Of a stretch of DNA of 58,662 nucleotides, positions 31,574-39,783 are shown in pieces. Position 1 is the first letter of the stretch, and every line of letters begins with the position of its first letter. A program made the translations under genes and the position numbers. The notes under the pieces were generated by a model that saw only the letters and a list, made by a program, of their open reading frames with translations, did no database searches and had not been told where the DNA came from. The DNA comes from an uncultured Eubacteriales bacterium (GTDB taxonomy: Bacteria > Bacillota > Clostridia > Christensenellales > Aristaeellaceae). The stretch spans positions 1 to 58,662 of the forward strand of contig CACWLP010000014.1 of assembly GCA_902761755.1 (NCBI GenBank). The letters run 5' to 3'.

Positions 31574-32316
31574 TTCAGCGGGCGGATCAGGATCAGGGGA
31601 GTCAGTTCGTCCCCCTGGCCGGAGGGGTTGTCCTGCATGGCGTCCTGGATCTCCTCGTCCGTCAGCGGGAAGCCGTCGGATTTGCCCAGCTGATCCCGCT
31701 GCAGGTCGTTGGCGTCCATGAGCACCACGGGGATGCCCGTTTCCTGATACAGCTGATTGCACAGCTCCGCGGGGTTGTCCGGGTTGATGAGGGCCATTTC
31801 CTTGTATACGTCGAAGCTGGAGCGGAAATAGAACCCGTCGATGCCGCCCACGCCCTTGCCGCAGACCTTGTAAAACACGCCGTGCTTGCCGAAAGGCTTC
31901 GTCACCGCGGACAGGAACGCCGCCCACAGCACCCGGGGAAGGCCGCAGATGTCGATGACCAGCTGCAGCTTATAGGGCTCGTGCATGCCCACGCCCGTAT
32001 GGTTGATCCCCGCGAAGCGCCACAGGAAATTGGCCCAGAAGCCGGGATGCACTTCGTCCCGGGTCTTGACCGATTCTACGCACATGCACATGACCTTGGC
32101 GCCGAAGGACAGCACGTCGCCCTCCCGGTACAGGGGCCGCACGTACTTTTCCACCAGCTCCTTCTGGCTTTCGCCCCGCTGGACGAAATGGGTCTGGATG
32201 GCGAAGCGGTCGTACTTCCTGCCGTTTTTGCCCTCCACCGTGCCGCGGTCGAAATAAACGACGCCGTTTTCCTCGCGGCGCTGCGCCTCCAGGTTCCGGG
32301 ACGGGATGATGCCCAT
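31570..32316 (-). CDS. CofE-like protein (F420-0 gamma-glutamyl ligase family, divergent)
   Basis: 248 residues. The layout YDRFAIQTHFVQRGE, a GDVLSFGAKVMCMCVES segment, and the late GIPVVLMDANDL...IRPLK pattern recall the CofE (F420-0:gamma-glutamyl ligase, PF01996) family found in Firmicutes that do not make F420; assignment is by recollected pattern only. CofE enzymes attach glutamate through a GTP-dependent acyl-phosphate. Whether this one makes an amide bond, and on what, is unknown. Start at 32316 is set by GGAGG eight bases upstream; an in-frame ATG (32322) and TTG (32331) sit too close to or in the site. Coupled by ATGA to the deacetylase. Confidence 0.55.
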   Translation of the reverse strand: MGIIPSRNLEAQRREENGVVYFDRGTVEGKNGRKYDRFAIQTHFVQRGESQKELVEKYVRPLYREGDVLSFGAKVMCMCVESVKTRDEVHPGFWANFLWRFAGINHTGVGMHEPYKLQLVIDICGLPRVLWAAFLSAVTKPFGKHGVFYKVCGKGVGGIDGFYFRSSFDVYKEMALINPDNPAELCNQLYQETGIPVVLMDANDLQRDQLGKSDGFPLTDEEIQDAMQDNPSGQGDELTPLILIRPLK

Positions 32317-32415
32317 AATCATGACCTCCAACCGTGGTAAAAATTCACTCTATTTTACACCTGCGCGGCATGCTTGTCAACGCAAAGGCATAGACTGGGC
32401 AGGGAGGGATGCGCG

Positions 32416-32664
32416 ATGGGACGGGAGCGGCTGACGGCGCTGGCCTGGACGGGGATCCTGCTGGCCGGGATGCTGGCGATTGCTTTGCGGGGAAGGCCCG
32501 CCTCCCGGGGCAGCCGGGCGCTGCGGCGGGCGTTCTGGAGCCTGATGCTGCTGTGGGGCGGCGGCATGCTGGGGGGCGTTCCGCCCTCGGCGCTGGCCTG
32601 GGCGCTCACTGCATGCCTGGGTCTGCCGGGATACGCCGCCGCGGCGGCGCTGGCCCTGCCCTGA
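32416..32664 (+). CDS. BofA-like small membrane protein (candidate pro-sigma-K processing regulator)
   Basis: 82 residues, two hydrophobic segments. The C-terminal half (FWSLMLLWGGGMLGG, then PPSALAWALTACLGLPGYAAAAALAL) follows the BofA pattern: G-G before a short loop, T-A in the last helix and the G-[IL]-[LIP]-G-x-P-G-like turn L-G-L-P-G near the end; length matches BofA (87 residues in B. subtilis). BofA holds the SpoIVFB protease inactive until the forespore signals. The usual asparagine and some polar residues are missing, so this is a candidate, not certain. GGGAGGG precedes the ATG. It ends exactly where the convergent gerC ends. Confidence 0.5.
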   Translation: MGRERLTALAWTGILLAGMLAIALRGRPASRGSRALRRAFWSLMLLWGGGMLGGVPPSALAWALTACLGLPGYAAAAALALP

Positions 32665-33780
32665 TCATTCCTCCAGGCAGCGGACGGAGAGGCGCACCTC
32701 GATCTCGGCGTCGGCGTAGGCGGCGGAAAGGCCGCGGCCTTCCCATGCCTCCAGGGTGAGGAACTGCCCCGCGGCGGCGGCGCTGAAGCCCAGGGCGTCG
32801 CAGCCCAGGGACTGCAGGCGGACAAGCACGTCCCGGATCTCCCCTTGCAGCGCATCCGCCAGGGCGTCCGGGTCCTCAAGCGCGCCGGGCGGGCAGTGGG
32901 CGTCGCAGGCCAGGGCCACGGTGAAGCGGGCCGGCGTGTGCGTCAGATCCGCCGTCAGGCGGGCGGGGGACCGGGCGGTGACGCGCAGCAGCGCGCCGGA
33001 GGCGGCGGTGAAGGGGAAAAAGCGGATGTTGCCCTGGATCAGGTGGATCAGCGCCATTTCGCGGCCCGTCAGATACCCGGTGACGCGCTCGCCGTCGGTG
33101 GCGGCGGCGCCGAAAAGCTCGATCTTCCCCGCCCCCTGCCGGGGCAGATCGCCGGGCAGGGCGTCCAGGGCGGTGGGTTCCTCCGGCGCGTCGGGGGCAT
33201 CCTCCGCGTCCACCGCGCCCAGGATCAGCAGGGGATCCCGCTGGCCGCCCCGCAGATCCCGCAGCGCGCCGCACAGATCGGTATCGGGGGTGAAGCCCTT
33301 GCCGGCGGAATCGGCCAGGGTGCTGTCCGCATAGCGGCTCAGCCGCACCCCCAGATCCGGCTTCTGGGCGTCGATCATGGCTTTTGCGCTTTCGGTGCAC
33401 ACGATCAGCGCCGCGGAGCAGCGCAGCCGGGGCACGGCGTCGATCTGCGTAAGCAGCGGCAGCAGCGGGCCGGACGCCGCTTCCTTTCCCAGCACGATTT
33501 CCCGCACCTGGGTGAAATTCAGCTTCCGGGGGGCGGCCGCCCGCAGCACGGACAGCGCCCCGGCAAAGCCCCGGCCCCGGGCGGAATACAGCAGGTATCC
33601 GCCGCTTTCGTCCTTCTGGGACGCCGAGGCCGCGGAGGGCACCTTCACCGTGAGGACGGTTTCTTCGCCCTCCGCGTCCACCCCCAGGACGATCACCAGC
33701 AGTTCGTCCTCCAATTGGCGGCTGACGCACCCGCACAGCAGCGCGGCGCAGGCGGCGAAAAGGAGGAGCAGGCGTTTCAT
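32665..33780 (-). CDS. Spore germination receptor lipoprotein, GerC type
   Basis: 371 residues with a lipoprotein signal (lipid-modified Cys18 in LLCGC). The Ger(x)C pattern is present: an N-terminal segment EDELLVIVLGVDAEG, then FTQVREIVLGKEAA (like the family's S-x-R-x-[IV]-[VI]-[FV]-G), and a C-terminal domain beginning near KIELFGAAATDGERVTGYLTGREMALIHLIQG. Germinant receptors sit in the inner spore membrane; GerC is the outer-face lipoprotein subunit. Its ATG overlaps the gerB stop by four bases. Composition is strongly alanine/arginine rich like the neighbours. Confidence 0.85.
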   Translation of the reverse strand: MKRLLLLFAACAALLCGCVSRQLEDELLVIVLGVDAEGEETVLTVKVPSAASASQKDESGGYLLYSARGRGFAGALSVLRAAAPRKLNFTQVREIVLGKEAASGPLLPLLTQIDAVPRLRCSAALIVCTESAKAMIDAQKPDLGVRLSRYADSTLADSAGKGFTPDTDLCGALRDLRGGQRDPLLILGAVDAEDAPDAPEEPTALDALPGDLPRQGAGKIELFGAAATDGERVTGYLTGREMALIHLIQGNIRFFPFTAASGALLRVTARSPARLTADLTHTPARFTVALACDAHCPPGALEDPDALADALQGEIRDVLVRLQSLGCDALGFSAAAAGQFLTLEAWEGRGLSAAYADAEIEVRLSVRCLEE

Positions 33781-34778
33781 TCCTTCTCCTTTCTGCGCAG
33801 GCAAAGCCACGCCGCCGCCGCCGTCACCGGCGCGGCCCGCCAGGGCCCGGCCCCCAGGAGCAGGGCTTTGGTTTCTTCCTCCCGGAAGGCCGCGAAAAGG
33901 GCCGCGAGCAGCAGCAGCACCGCCGCCGCGGCGTTTTCTTTTCCCGTTTTTTCCGCGTTTCCCGTCAGCAGGGCGACGCCCCGCCGCACACCCGTGCACA
34001 TCGAGAGCATCAGCAGCAGGAGCAGCGCCGCGGCCTGGGCGGACCAGCAGGGCACGGAAGGGGTCGTGTGGGAAATCAGCATCAGACGCCAGCCTACCGT
34101 CCGGGGCGCGCAGAGGGCCCGGGCGGGAAGCAGCCATGCTGCGGCCGCCGCGGTGGCGGAAGCGAAAAGCAGCGCCGGGAGCAGCCGGGAAAGGACTTTC
34201 CCCGGGGTTTCGCCGGGGGAGAGAAGCGGCGTCAGGGCCGTGGCCGACGCGCCGAAGACCCACAAGGCGCCCCGCAGCACCGGCAGCGGGCCGAAGCCCA
34301 GCAGGGGAAAGAAGCGCTCGAATCGTCCGCGGCCGGGGACGCACAGGAGGCAGAACAGCAAAAGCCCGCCCAGCGCCGGCAGCGCCAGGCGGCCCAGCCG
34401 GGGCAGCGCGTCCCGGTCCGGCGCGGAAAGAAGGGCCACGCCCAGGATCAGCCCATAGGCCGGGGCGGCGATGCGCACGTCCAGGTCCGGTGCCAGGTCC
34501 CGGAGCAGGGAACAGAGCGCGAAAAAGGCGTAGAGCCCGTCCAGCAGGCATGCGATCCCCGGCAGCCAGGCAAGACGGCGCGGCATCGGCCCCCGGGCGG
34601 CGCCCCGGCGCAGGAGCAGCGCCAGCAGCGTCAGCGGCCCGGCGGCGATCAGCACGGACAGCCAGGCGGGGGTGCTCACCCCGCCGTACAGGTACAGCGC
34701 CAGGCCTACGGATACCTGGGCGTACAAATGCAGGGCGGAAAGCGCCCAGGGATCGGCGGAAGCGGCCGGCTCGGTCAT
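33777..34778 (-). CDS. Spore germination receptor permease subunit, GerB type
   Basis: 333 residues, about ten helices. It begins at PWALSALHLYAQVSVGLALYLYGG. It is recognised chiefly by position between gerA and gerC, by hydrophobic profile and by length slightly below the usual ~365 residues. GerB proteins belong to the amino acid-polyamine-organocation superfamily and form the germinant-binding pocket. Sequence motifs of the family are weak here, so it is a divergent member. Both ends overlap neighbours by ATGA. An open frame continues upstream through gerA in another frame and is not real. Confidence 0.72.
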   Translation of the reverse strand: MTEPAASADPWALSALHLYAQVSVGLALYLYGGVSTPAWLSVLIAAGPLTLLALLLRRGAARGPMPRRLAWLPGIACLLDGLYAFFALCSLLRDLAPDLDVRIAAPAYGLILGVALLSAPDRDALPRLGRLALPALGGLLLFCLLCVPGRGRFERFFPLLGFGPLPVLRGALWVFGASATALTPLLSPGETPGKVLSRLLPALLFASATAAAAAWLLPARALCAPRTVGWRLMLISHTTPSVPCWSAQAAALLLLLMLSMCTGVRRGVALLTGNAEKTGKENAAAAVLLLLAALFAAFREEETKALLLGAGPWRAAPVTAAAAWLCLRRKEKE

Positions 34779-36253
34779 GGCCCCTCCCTGCGCCAGGCGC
34801 GCACGGGCTCCGCGGCCCGGGGCGGCGCGGCGGGAGAAGCGTAAGGCCCGCGGCCGCGCTGAAGAAAGATGGGCAGACGCAGCAGCCGGTCGCCCCGTCC
34901 CGCGGGGGAAAAGCAGGGGAAGCCCACGCTTTTGAGGGCCGCGGCGCGGAACAGCAGGAAGAACAGCACCGGCATCATCCCCGGATATCCGCCGATCCCA
35001 GCCGCCACGGCCAAAAGGAGCTGGGCGATGCGCAGCGCCAGCGTCAGGGCGTGGGCGGGGGCGGTATAGCTGCCCAGCCCGCTGAGCGCCACCACGATCA
35101 GCACCAGCGGGCTGATCAGATCCGCTTCCACCGCCGCCTGGCCCAGGATCAGGCCGCTGACGATGGACAGGCTGGCCCCCATGGCCCCAGGGATGCGGGA
35201 GGCGGCCTCGTTGATCAGCGCGAACACCAGCAGCATCAGCAGCACCGACGCAAACAGCGTCATGGGCACCCGGGCCTGGCTTTCCACCACCGAGGTGAGC
35301 AGCGACAGGCTCATGCCCTCCGGGTGGAACACCGTCAGCGCCAGGAACGCGCCGGGCAGCAGCAGCGCCAGCGCCATGCCCCCCAGCCGCAGCAGCCGCA
35401 GGAAGGCGCCGTACTGCCAGCGCAGGGAGGTATCGTCCGGGGCGTGGAACAGATGCAGGAAGCCCGCGGGCAGGGCCAGCACCATGGGCGCGTTTTCCAT
35501 CACGATCACCGCCTGGCCCTCGCACAGGAAGCTCACCGCCCGGTCCGGCCGCTCGGTGGACACCGCCTGGGGCAGCAGCGCGAAGGGATCGTCCTCGATC
35601 AGTTGCTCCAGCATCCCCAGGCTGGATACGTAATCCGCCCGACAGCCAAGGAGCCGGCGGCGCACCTCCCGAATGACCTCCTCCCGGGCGATCCCGGGAA
35701 TGTAGAGCAGGCACAGCCGGGTGGGCACCCGCGTGCCCACGGTCATTTCCTCGCTCACCAGATCCGGGGAGGGGTACATCCGCCGCAGCAGCACCAGATT
35801 GTCCCGCAGGGATTCGGTGAAGGCCGCGTGGGGGCCGGCCACCACGGTTTCGTTCACCGGCTGGCTTACCGCGCGCTTGACGAAGCCCTTCACATCCGCC
35901 GTCAGCGCCCCGTCCATGCCCTCCAGGATCAGCGCCGCGTCGCCGGAGAAGATGCGGGCGACGGCGTCCCCGTACCGGTCCGTCCGTTTGAGGGAGGCCA
36001 CGGGCAGCACATGGGAAAGCAGATGGGCCGAAAGTTCCGCCCCGGCTTCCGGCGCCGCGGCGGTCAGCAGCGGGCGCAGGAGGAAGCGGTCCATGTCCGC
36101 GGAGGAGGCGATGCCGTCCACATAAAAAAGCGCGGCGCGCCGGCCCATGGACGAAAATTCCCGGACGGTCACGTCCTCGCTTTCTCCCGCCCGGCACAGG
36201 GCGCGGAGGGCCCGCAGCTTTTTGGAGTAATCCCCGGCCATCGCTTCCGTCAT
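34775..36253 (-). CDS. Spore germination receptor subunit, GerA type
   Basis: 492 residues. The cytoplasmic N-terminal domain (to ~250) contains DAALILEGMDGALTADVKGF and the family hallmark QPVNETVVAGPHAAFTESLRDNLVLLRR, corresponding to the usual E-x3-RGPREGFTE; the R of RGP is replaced by A. Helices follow from ~270 to ~440 with LTSVVESQARVPM and EAASRIPGAMGASLSIVSGLILGQAAVEA, typical of GerA. A proline/arginine-rich tail closes the protein. First gene of the gerA-gerB-gerC operon, all coupled by four-base overlaps. A possible promoter TATAAT lies around 36297-36303 on the minus strand, directly after the terminator of the preceding gene. Confidence 0.9.
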   Translation of the reverse strand: MTEAMAGDYSKKLRALRALCRAGESEDVTVREFSSMGRRAALFYVDGIASSADMDRFLLRPLLTAAAPEAGAELSAHLLSHVLPVASLKRTDRYGDAVARIFSGDAALILEGMDGALTADVKGFVKRAVSQPVNETVVAGPHAAFTESLRDNLVLLRRMYPSPDLVSEEMTVGTRVPTRLCLLYIPGIAREEVIREVRRRLLGCRADYVSSLGMLEQLIEDDPFALLPQAVSTERPDRAVSFLCEGQAVIVMENAPMVLALPAGFLHLFHAPDDTSLRWQYGAFLRLLRLGGMALALLLPGAFLALTVFHPEGMSLSLLTSVVESQARVPMTLFASVLLMLLVFALINEAASRIPGAMGASLSIVSGLILGQAAVEADLISPLVLIVVALSGLGSYTAPAHALTLALRIAQLLLAVAAGIGGYPGMMPVLFFLLFRAAALKSVGFPCFSPAGRGDRLLRLPIFLQRGRGPYASPAAPPRAAEPVRAWRREGP

Positions 36254-36305
36254 GTCCGCACCGCCTTTCCGGATGCAGTATTCGGAAAAACGCCAAAAAT
36301 TATAC

Positions 36306-36338
36306 AGCGCCCAGGGGTTGCTGAAACCCCTGGGCGCT
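36306..36338 (-). terminator. Terminator of the 36352-36852 gene
   Basis: A perfect 14-bp stem (36306-36319 with 36325-36338), 5-base loop, followed on the minus strand by GTATAATTTTTTGG. It also separates the gerABC operon from upstream transcription. Confidence 0.8.
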
Positions 36339-36351
36339 ATGGGTTCTTTGC

Positions 36352-36852
36352 TCAGTCCTCCAGATAGCTGACTCCCGGCGGGAGCGCGGGACGGCCAGCC
36401 TCGAAGGGGACGCGGCTTTCCCGGCGGCGGCGCAGGGACTGCAGCCGGGCGGTGCGCTCCTGCACCCGGGCCTTCAAAAGGGATTTACTGCGGTATTTCG
36501 ACAGCAGCGCCCGGGTGCCCATGGCGGCGGGCACGGCGGCCACCGGCCCCGCAGCCGCGGCGGCCAGGGCGCCCACGCCCATGGCGGCGCCGGTTTTGAG
36601 CATGCGCTGCACCGCGTCGCTGAACCCGGCGCGGCCCGTTTTCCTGCCCAGGATCACCCGCATCTGCTCCGTCACCGCAATGACGGCGAAGGGCGCCGCG
36701 GCGGTAAGCGTGTCCAGCACGCCGCTTTCCTCCATCAGCCCCAGGTCCACCGCCACGTTGTCGGCGTAGCTCAGCCCGGCGGTGAGGGTATCCACCAGGT
36801 TTTCCTTCCGGCGCTTCGCATACCGGTCCACCAGTTCCTGATAAGCTGCCAT
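36352..36852 (-). CDS. Unknown protein with a glycine/alanine hydrophobic centre
   Basis: 166 residues. N-terminal helical, charged part (QELVDRYAKRRKENLVDTL), a hydrophobic middle containing TAAAPFAVIAVTEQMRVILGRKTGR and a glycine-zipper-like AAMGVGALAAAAAGPVAAVPAAMG (given in part), then a very basic C-terminus with many R and K. I do not recognise the family. The Gly/Ala segment could insert in a membrane or mediate self-association. GGGAGG precedes the ATG at 36852; the open frame extends further up but that start lacks a site. It is 61 bases downstream of the XRE regulator gene. Confidence 0.7.
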   Translation of the reverse strand: MAAYQELVDRYAKRRKENLVDTLTAGLSYADNVAVDLGLMEESGVLDTLTAAAPFAVIAVTEQMRVILGRKTGRAGFSDAVQRMLKTGAAMGVGALAAAAAGPVAAVPAAMGTRALLSKYRSKSLLKARVQERTARLQSLRRRRESRVPFEAGRPALPPGVSYLED

Positions 36853-36913
36853 GCCGTCACCTCCCCGTTTTTGTTCTGACAGTATTATAGCATTTCTGCC
36901 CGCAAAACGCAAA

Positions 36914-37891
36914 TCAGGCGTTCTTTTTGTCCGCCAGCATGGTGCAGACCACCCGCACGGCGGCGAACAGCACCCCGGCGATAGGCCAGATGACCCAGCT
37001 GACGTTCCAGCCGTTGCCCAGGAAGCTCCAGGCCAGGAAAGCCGCCGTGACCAGCAGCCAGTAAATCACGCTGACGGGGCCGGTGACGCTGCCGACGCGC
37101 TTGGCTTCGGGCGAATAATCGCCCTGCCGCAGCAGCTTATCCACGGCGGCCCGGCGGACGCCCGAAAGCACTATCAGCGCCGCGCCCCCGCCCGCCAGAA
37201 GCAGCGTCAGGCAGGTGAGCAGCATCCGGGCGGTATCCGTATGGGCCAGGAGAGCGCTCATCACCAGGGGAATGGGGGAAAGCACGCACATGGCCAGCCC
37301 CGCGCCCGTCTGCAGCGACCAGGCCTTCTGCCCGTCCTGCCGCTTTTTCTGGGCCAGGCCGTCCACGCCGTACTCGGTATCGAAATCTTCCTTCTCCAGG
37401 AATTCGTAAGGCTCGTTCCTGTGCCCGCAGTACACGAACAGCAGCACCGCCGCCGCGATGAACACCAGCAGCGCGCCCACGCCCAGGCCGCCCGCCGCTT
37501 CCTCGGAAAGGCCCAGGGGGCCGGCGGAGGCGCCGATGGCCAGCAGGGCGATCACGCCCAGGATGCACAGCAGCAGGGCGCCGGCAATGATTTTGGACGC
37601 TTTATCCCGCCAGGAAAGGAATTCCCCCGCTTCGGCGAGGGTCACCCGGCGCAGGGCGGGCGCGCCGCCGTCGGCGGTATATTCCTCGGCTTCCAGATCG
37701 TCTTTGAGCAGATAATCGGTGGTCACGCCGAAAAGCTGGCTCATGGCCAATATCTTGTTCAGGTCCGGGGCTGCCTGGGCGCTTTCCCATTTGGATACGG
37801 CCTGCCGGGATACGTTCAGCTGGGCCGCCAGCTCCTCCTGGGACCAGCCGTTCTTTTTTCTGAGCTGAATGATTTTGTCTGCCAGGATCAT
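36914..37891 (-). CDS. XRE-family HTH regulator with C-terminal membrane domain
   Basis: 325 residues. The N-terminal Cro/C1 HTH (LRKKNGWSQEELAAQLNVSRQAVSKWE, then PDLNKILAMSQLFGVTTDYLL) is followed by a linker with RRVTLAEAGEFLSWR and about six membrane helices in a DUF-like domain. Firmicutes have many such one-piece membrane-bound regulators; they presumably sense an envelope or small-molecule signal and act on nearby promoters, but no target is known. ATG at 37891 has GGAGG upstream. The palindrome at 37996-38008 is a candidate site for it. Confidence 0.85.
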   Translation of the reverse strand: MILADKIIQLRKKNGWSQEELAAQLNVSRQAVSKWESAQAAPDLNKILAMSQLFGVTTDYLLKDDLEAEEYTADGGAPALRRVTLAEAGEFLSWRDKASKIIAGALLLCILGVIALLAIGASAGPLGLSEEAAGGLGVGALLVFIAAAVLLFVYCGHRNEPYEFLEKEDFDTEYGVDGLAQKKRQDGQKAWSLQTGAGLAMCVLSPIPLVMSALLAHTDTARMLLTCLTLLLAGGGAALIVLSGVRRAAVDKLLRQGDYSPEAKRVGSVTGPVSVIYWLLVTAAFLAWSFLGNGWNVSWVIWPIAGVLFAAVRVVCTMLADKKNA

Positions 37892-37992
37892 GTTGCTTTT
37901 CCTCCGTTCGTTTTTCTCGGCGTTTCCTGCCTGCCGACGGCCTGATCATAGGCCATTTTCCGGTTGCAGGCCACCAAGCGGGGCTGGTAATT

Positions 37993-38008
37993 TGTCAACC
38001 GGCGGTTG
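37993..38008. promoter_or_regulatory. Palindrome overlapping a TTGACA element, candidate operator
   Basis: CAACCG-G-CGGTTG (37996-38008) is a perfect 6-bp inverted repeat. Its left part overlaps a minus-strand TTGACA (37993-37998). No matching -10 is obvious at the right distance, so the promoter reading is uncertain. Confidence 0.35.
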
Positions 38009-38034
38009 CAATTCATGAAAAAAGCGTTGTTTTA

Positions 38035-38071
38035 CAACAAAAAACGCACGGCGGGGAAAAAACGCCGTGCG
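38035..38071 (-). terminator. Rho-independent terminator of the prs operon
   Basis: CGCACGGCG (38045-38053) pairs with CGCCGTGCG (38063-38071); on the minus strand it is followed by TTTTTTGTTG. Confidence 0.85.
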
Positions 38072-38081
38072 GTTCGATTGT

Positions 38082-38564
38082 TTACTTGAACAGGTTGATG
38101 ACCGTGACGACGATCCAGCCGATCACCGCGATGCCCACCAGCCAGGTGGCCTGGCGCAGGGCGGCGGTGACGCCCTTTTTGCCCTTTTCGGATTGCTTTT
38201 CCATCTTTTCCAGCCTGCCCTTCAGGGCGGCCAGCTCTTTTTTGTTTTCGTCCAGGGCCACGTTCAGATCGTGCACTTCGTCGATGAGCCGCTGCTCCAG
38301 CTGGGTCTGCTGGGCGTCCAGGCGGTCTGTCTGCCGCGCCAGCTTTTCCTGATCCTCGCTCAAGCCTTCGATCACCAGGGTCATTTCGGCGGTGAACTCC
38401 TCCACCATCTGGTTCATATCCTTGCCCTTCAGGGGGGAGAGGACGCCGTTCATGAAATCCTTGGCGGTGCGCATGATGCCCTTTCCACCCTGGGGGGCTT
38501 CCTGGGGGATCACGTCCTGCGCTTCTTCCCGGGGGATCAGGTGGGTTTCTTCCTGACGGTCCAT
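38082..38564 (-). CDS. Tail-anchored coiled-coil protein of unknown function
   Basis: 160 residues. Acidic, flexible N-terminus (~1-30), then a long amphipathic region ~50-130 with heptad spacing of hydrophobics (LARQTDRLDAQQTQLEQRL; LKGRLEKMEKQ) typical of a coiled coil, and one C-terminal membrane helix (WLVGIAVIGWIVVTVINLF) with only a lysine after it. No known family recognised. It begins four bases after the prs stop, so it is cotranscribed with prs and could tether something to the membrane (inference). Confidence 0.8.
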   Translation of the reverse strand: MDRQEETHLIPREEAQDVIPQEAPQGGKGIMRTAKDFMNGVLSPLKGKDMNQMVEEFTAEMTLVIEGLSEDQEKLARQTDRLDAQQTQLEQRLIDEVHDLNVALDENKKELAALKGRLEKMEKQSEKGKKGVTAALRQATWLVGIAVIGWIVVTVINLFK

Positions 38565-38568
38565 TTTC

Positions 38569-39783
38569 TCACACCAGGCGGATACCGGCCTCCGCCTGCT
38601 CGGCCTGATAGCGGGAAAGCAGCTTCTTGATCCGGTTGTAGGGATTGAGCAGCTTTTCCAGGGAACGGTCGTGATTCAAAGTGGCGATGAGGTAGGAAAT
38701 ATACTTGCTCAGATCCGCCTCCACGAACCAGGGGGCGGCGGCCACCTCCGGGCGGCGGTAGGTGAGGTTGGTGGCGATCACTTTGGTGAGGTATCCTTCG
38801 TTGTAGGCCCTGTCAAATTCGGCGGTGCCGCTGGTGAAGAAAGCGAAGGTGGCCACGGCGTAGATGCGGTTCGCCTTGCGCTTTTTCAGCTCCCTGCACA
38901 GATCCAGCATGCTGTCGCCGGAGGAGATCATATCGTCCACCACGATGATGTCCTTGCCCTCCACGGAGGCGCCCAGGTATTCGTGGGCCACGATGGGGTT
39001 GCGGCCGTTGATGACAGTGGTATAATCCCGCCGCTTGTAGAACATGCCCAGATCCAGCCCCAGCACGGAGGAATAGAAAATATTGCGCTGCATGGCGCCC
39101 TCGTCGGGGGAGACCACCATCATGCTTTCTTTATTGATGGCCAGGTCCTTTTCCGTGCGGCACAGGGCCTTGATCATCTGGTAGGTGGGCATCACGTTTT
39201 CAAAGCCGCACAGGGGCACCGCGTTGGCCACCCGGGGATCGTGGGCGTCGAAGGTGATGATGTTGCTGACGCCGTAATCCTGCAGCTCCTGCAATGCCAG
39301 GGCGCAGTCCAGGCTCTCCCGGGAGGAGCGCTTGTGCTGCCGGCTTTCGTACAGCATGGGCATGATGACGCTGACCCGCTTGGCCTTGCCGCCCACGGCG
39401 GCGATGATGCGCTTGAGATCCTGGAAGTGGTCGTCCGGGCTCATGGGCACTTCCATGTCGTACATCCGGAAGGTTTTGTTGTATGCGCACACGTCCACGA
39501 TGATGTACAGGTCGTAGCCGCGGACGGATTCCTTGATCACGCCCTTGCTTTCCCCGGTGCCGAAGCGGGGGCAGTACGTTTTGATCAGGAACGAATCCCG
39601 GTTCACGCCGGGGAGGGTGTAAAACTCTTCATCCTGGCTTTCCTGGAGGGAATTCCATCTCTGCAGCCAGGCGTTGACTTTGTTTCCCATTTCCTCGCAG
39701 CCGGACATGGCGATGATGCCGAGCGGGCCCACGGGGATGCTCTTCAAATCCTTGTTCCATTCGGTAAGAAAGCTGCTGTTCAT
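38569..39783 (-). CDS. prs: Ribose-phosphate pyrophosphokinase, long clostridial form
   Basis: 404 residues, longer than the ~315-residue classical Prs. It makes PRPP from ribose 5-phosphate and ATP for purine, pyrimidine, histidine and NAD synthesis. Recognised by YESRQHKRSSRESLDCALALQELQDYG, FDAHDPRV (Mg/ribose region) and the PRPP-binding loop VVDDMISSGDSM. The first ~70 residues and an ~50-residue C-terminal extension (SKYISYLIATLNHDRSLEKLLNPYNRIKKLL) are specific to this subgroup, and the usual N-terminal Prs region is divergent. The upstream 5' region is ~90 bases with a TATAAT at 39872-39877 (minus strand). Confidence 0.88.
   Translation of the reverse strand: MNSSFLTEWNKDLKSIPVGPLGIIAMSGCEEMGNKVNAWLQRWNSLQESQDEEFYTLPGVNRDSFLIKTYCPRFGTGESKGVIKESVRGYDLYIIVDVCAYNKTFRMYDMEVPMSPDDHFQDLKRIIAAVGGKAKRVSVIMPMLYESRQHKRSSRESLDCALALQELQDYGVSNIITFDAHDPRVANAVPLCGFENVMPTYQMIKALCRTEKDLAINKESMMVVSPDEGAMQRNIFYSSVLGLDLGMFYKRRDYTTVINGRNPIVAHEYLGASVEGKDIIVVDDMISSGDSMLDLCRELKKRKANRIYAVATFAFFTSGTAEFDRAYNEGYLTKVIATNLTYRRPEVAAAPWFVEADLSKYISYLIATLNHDRSLEKLLNPYNRIKKLLSRYQAEQAEAGIRLV

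Noticed and set aside
33377-36367. Open frame of 996 codons on the plus strand over gerABC
   Set aside because: Low-complexity A/R/P/G composition and no domain; the minus strand encodes recognisable Ger proteins with coupled starts.
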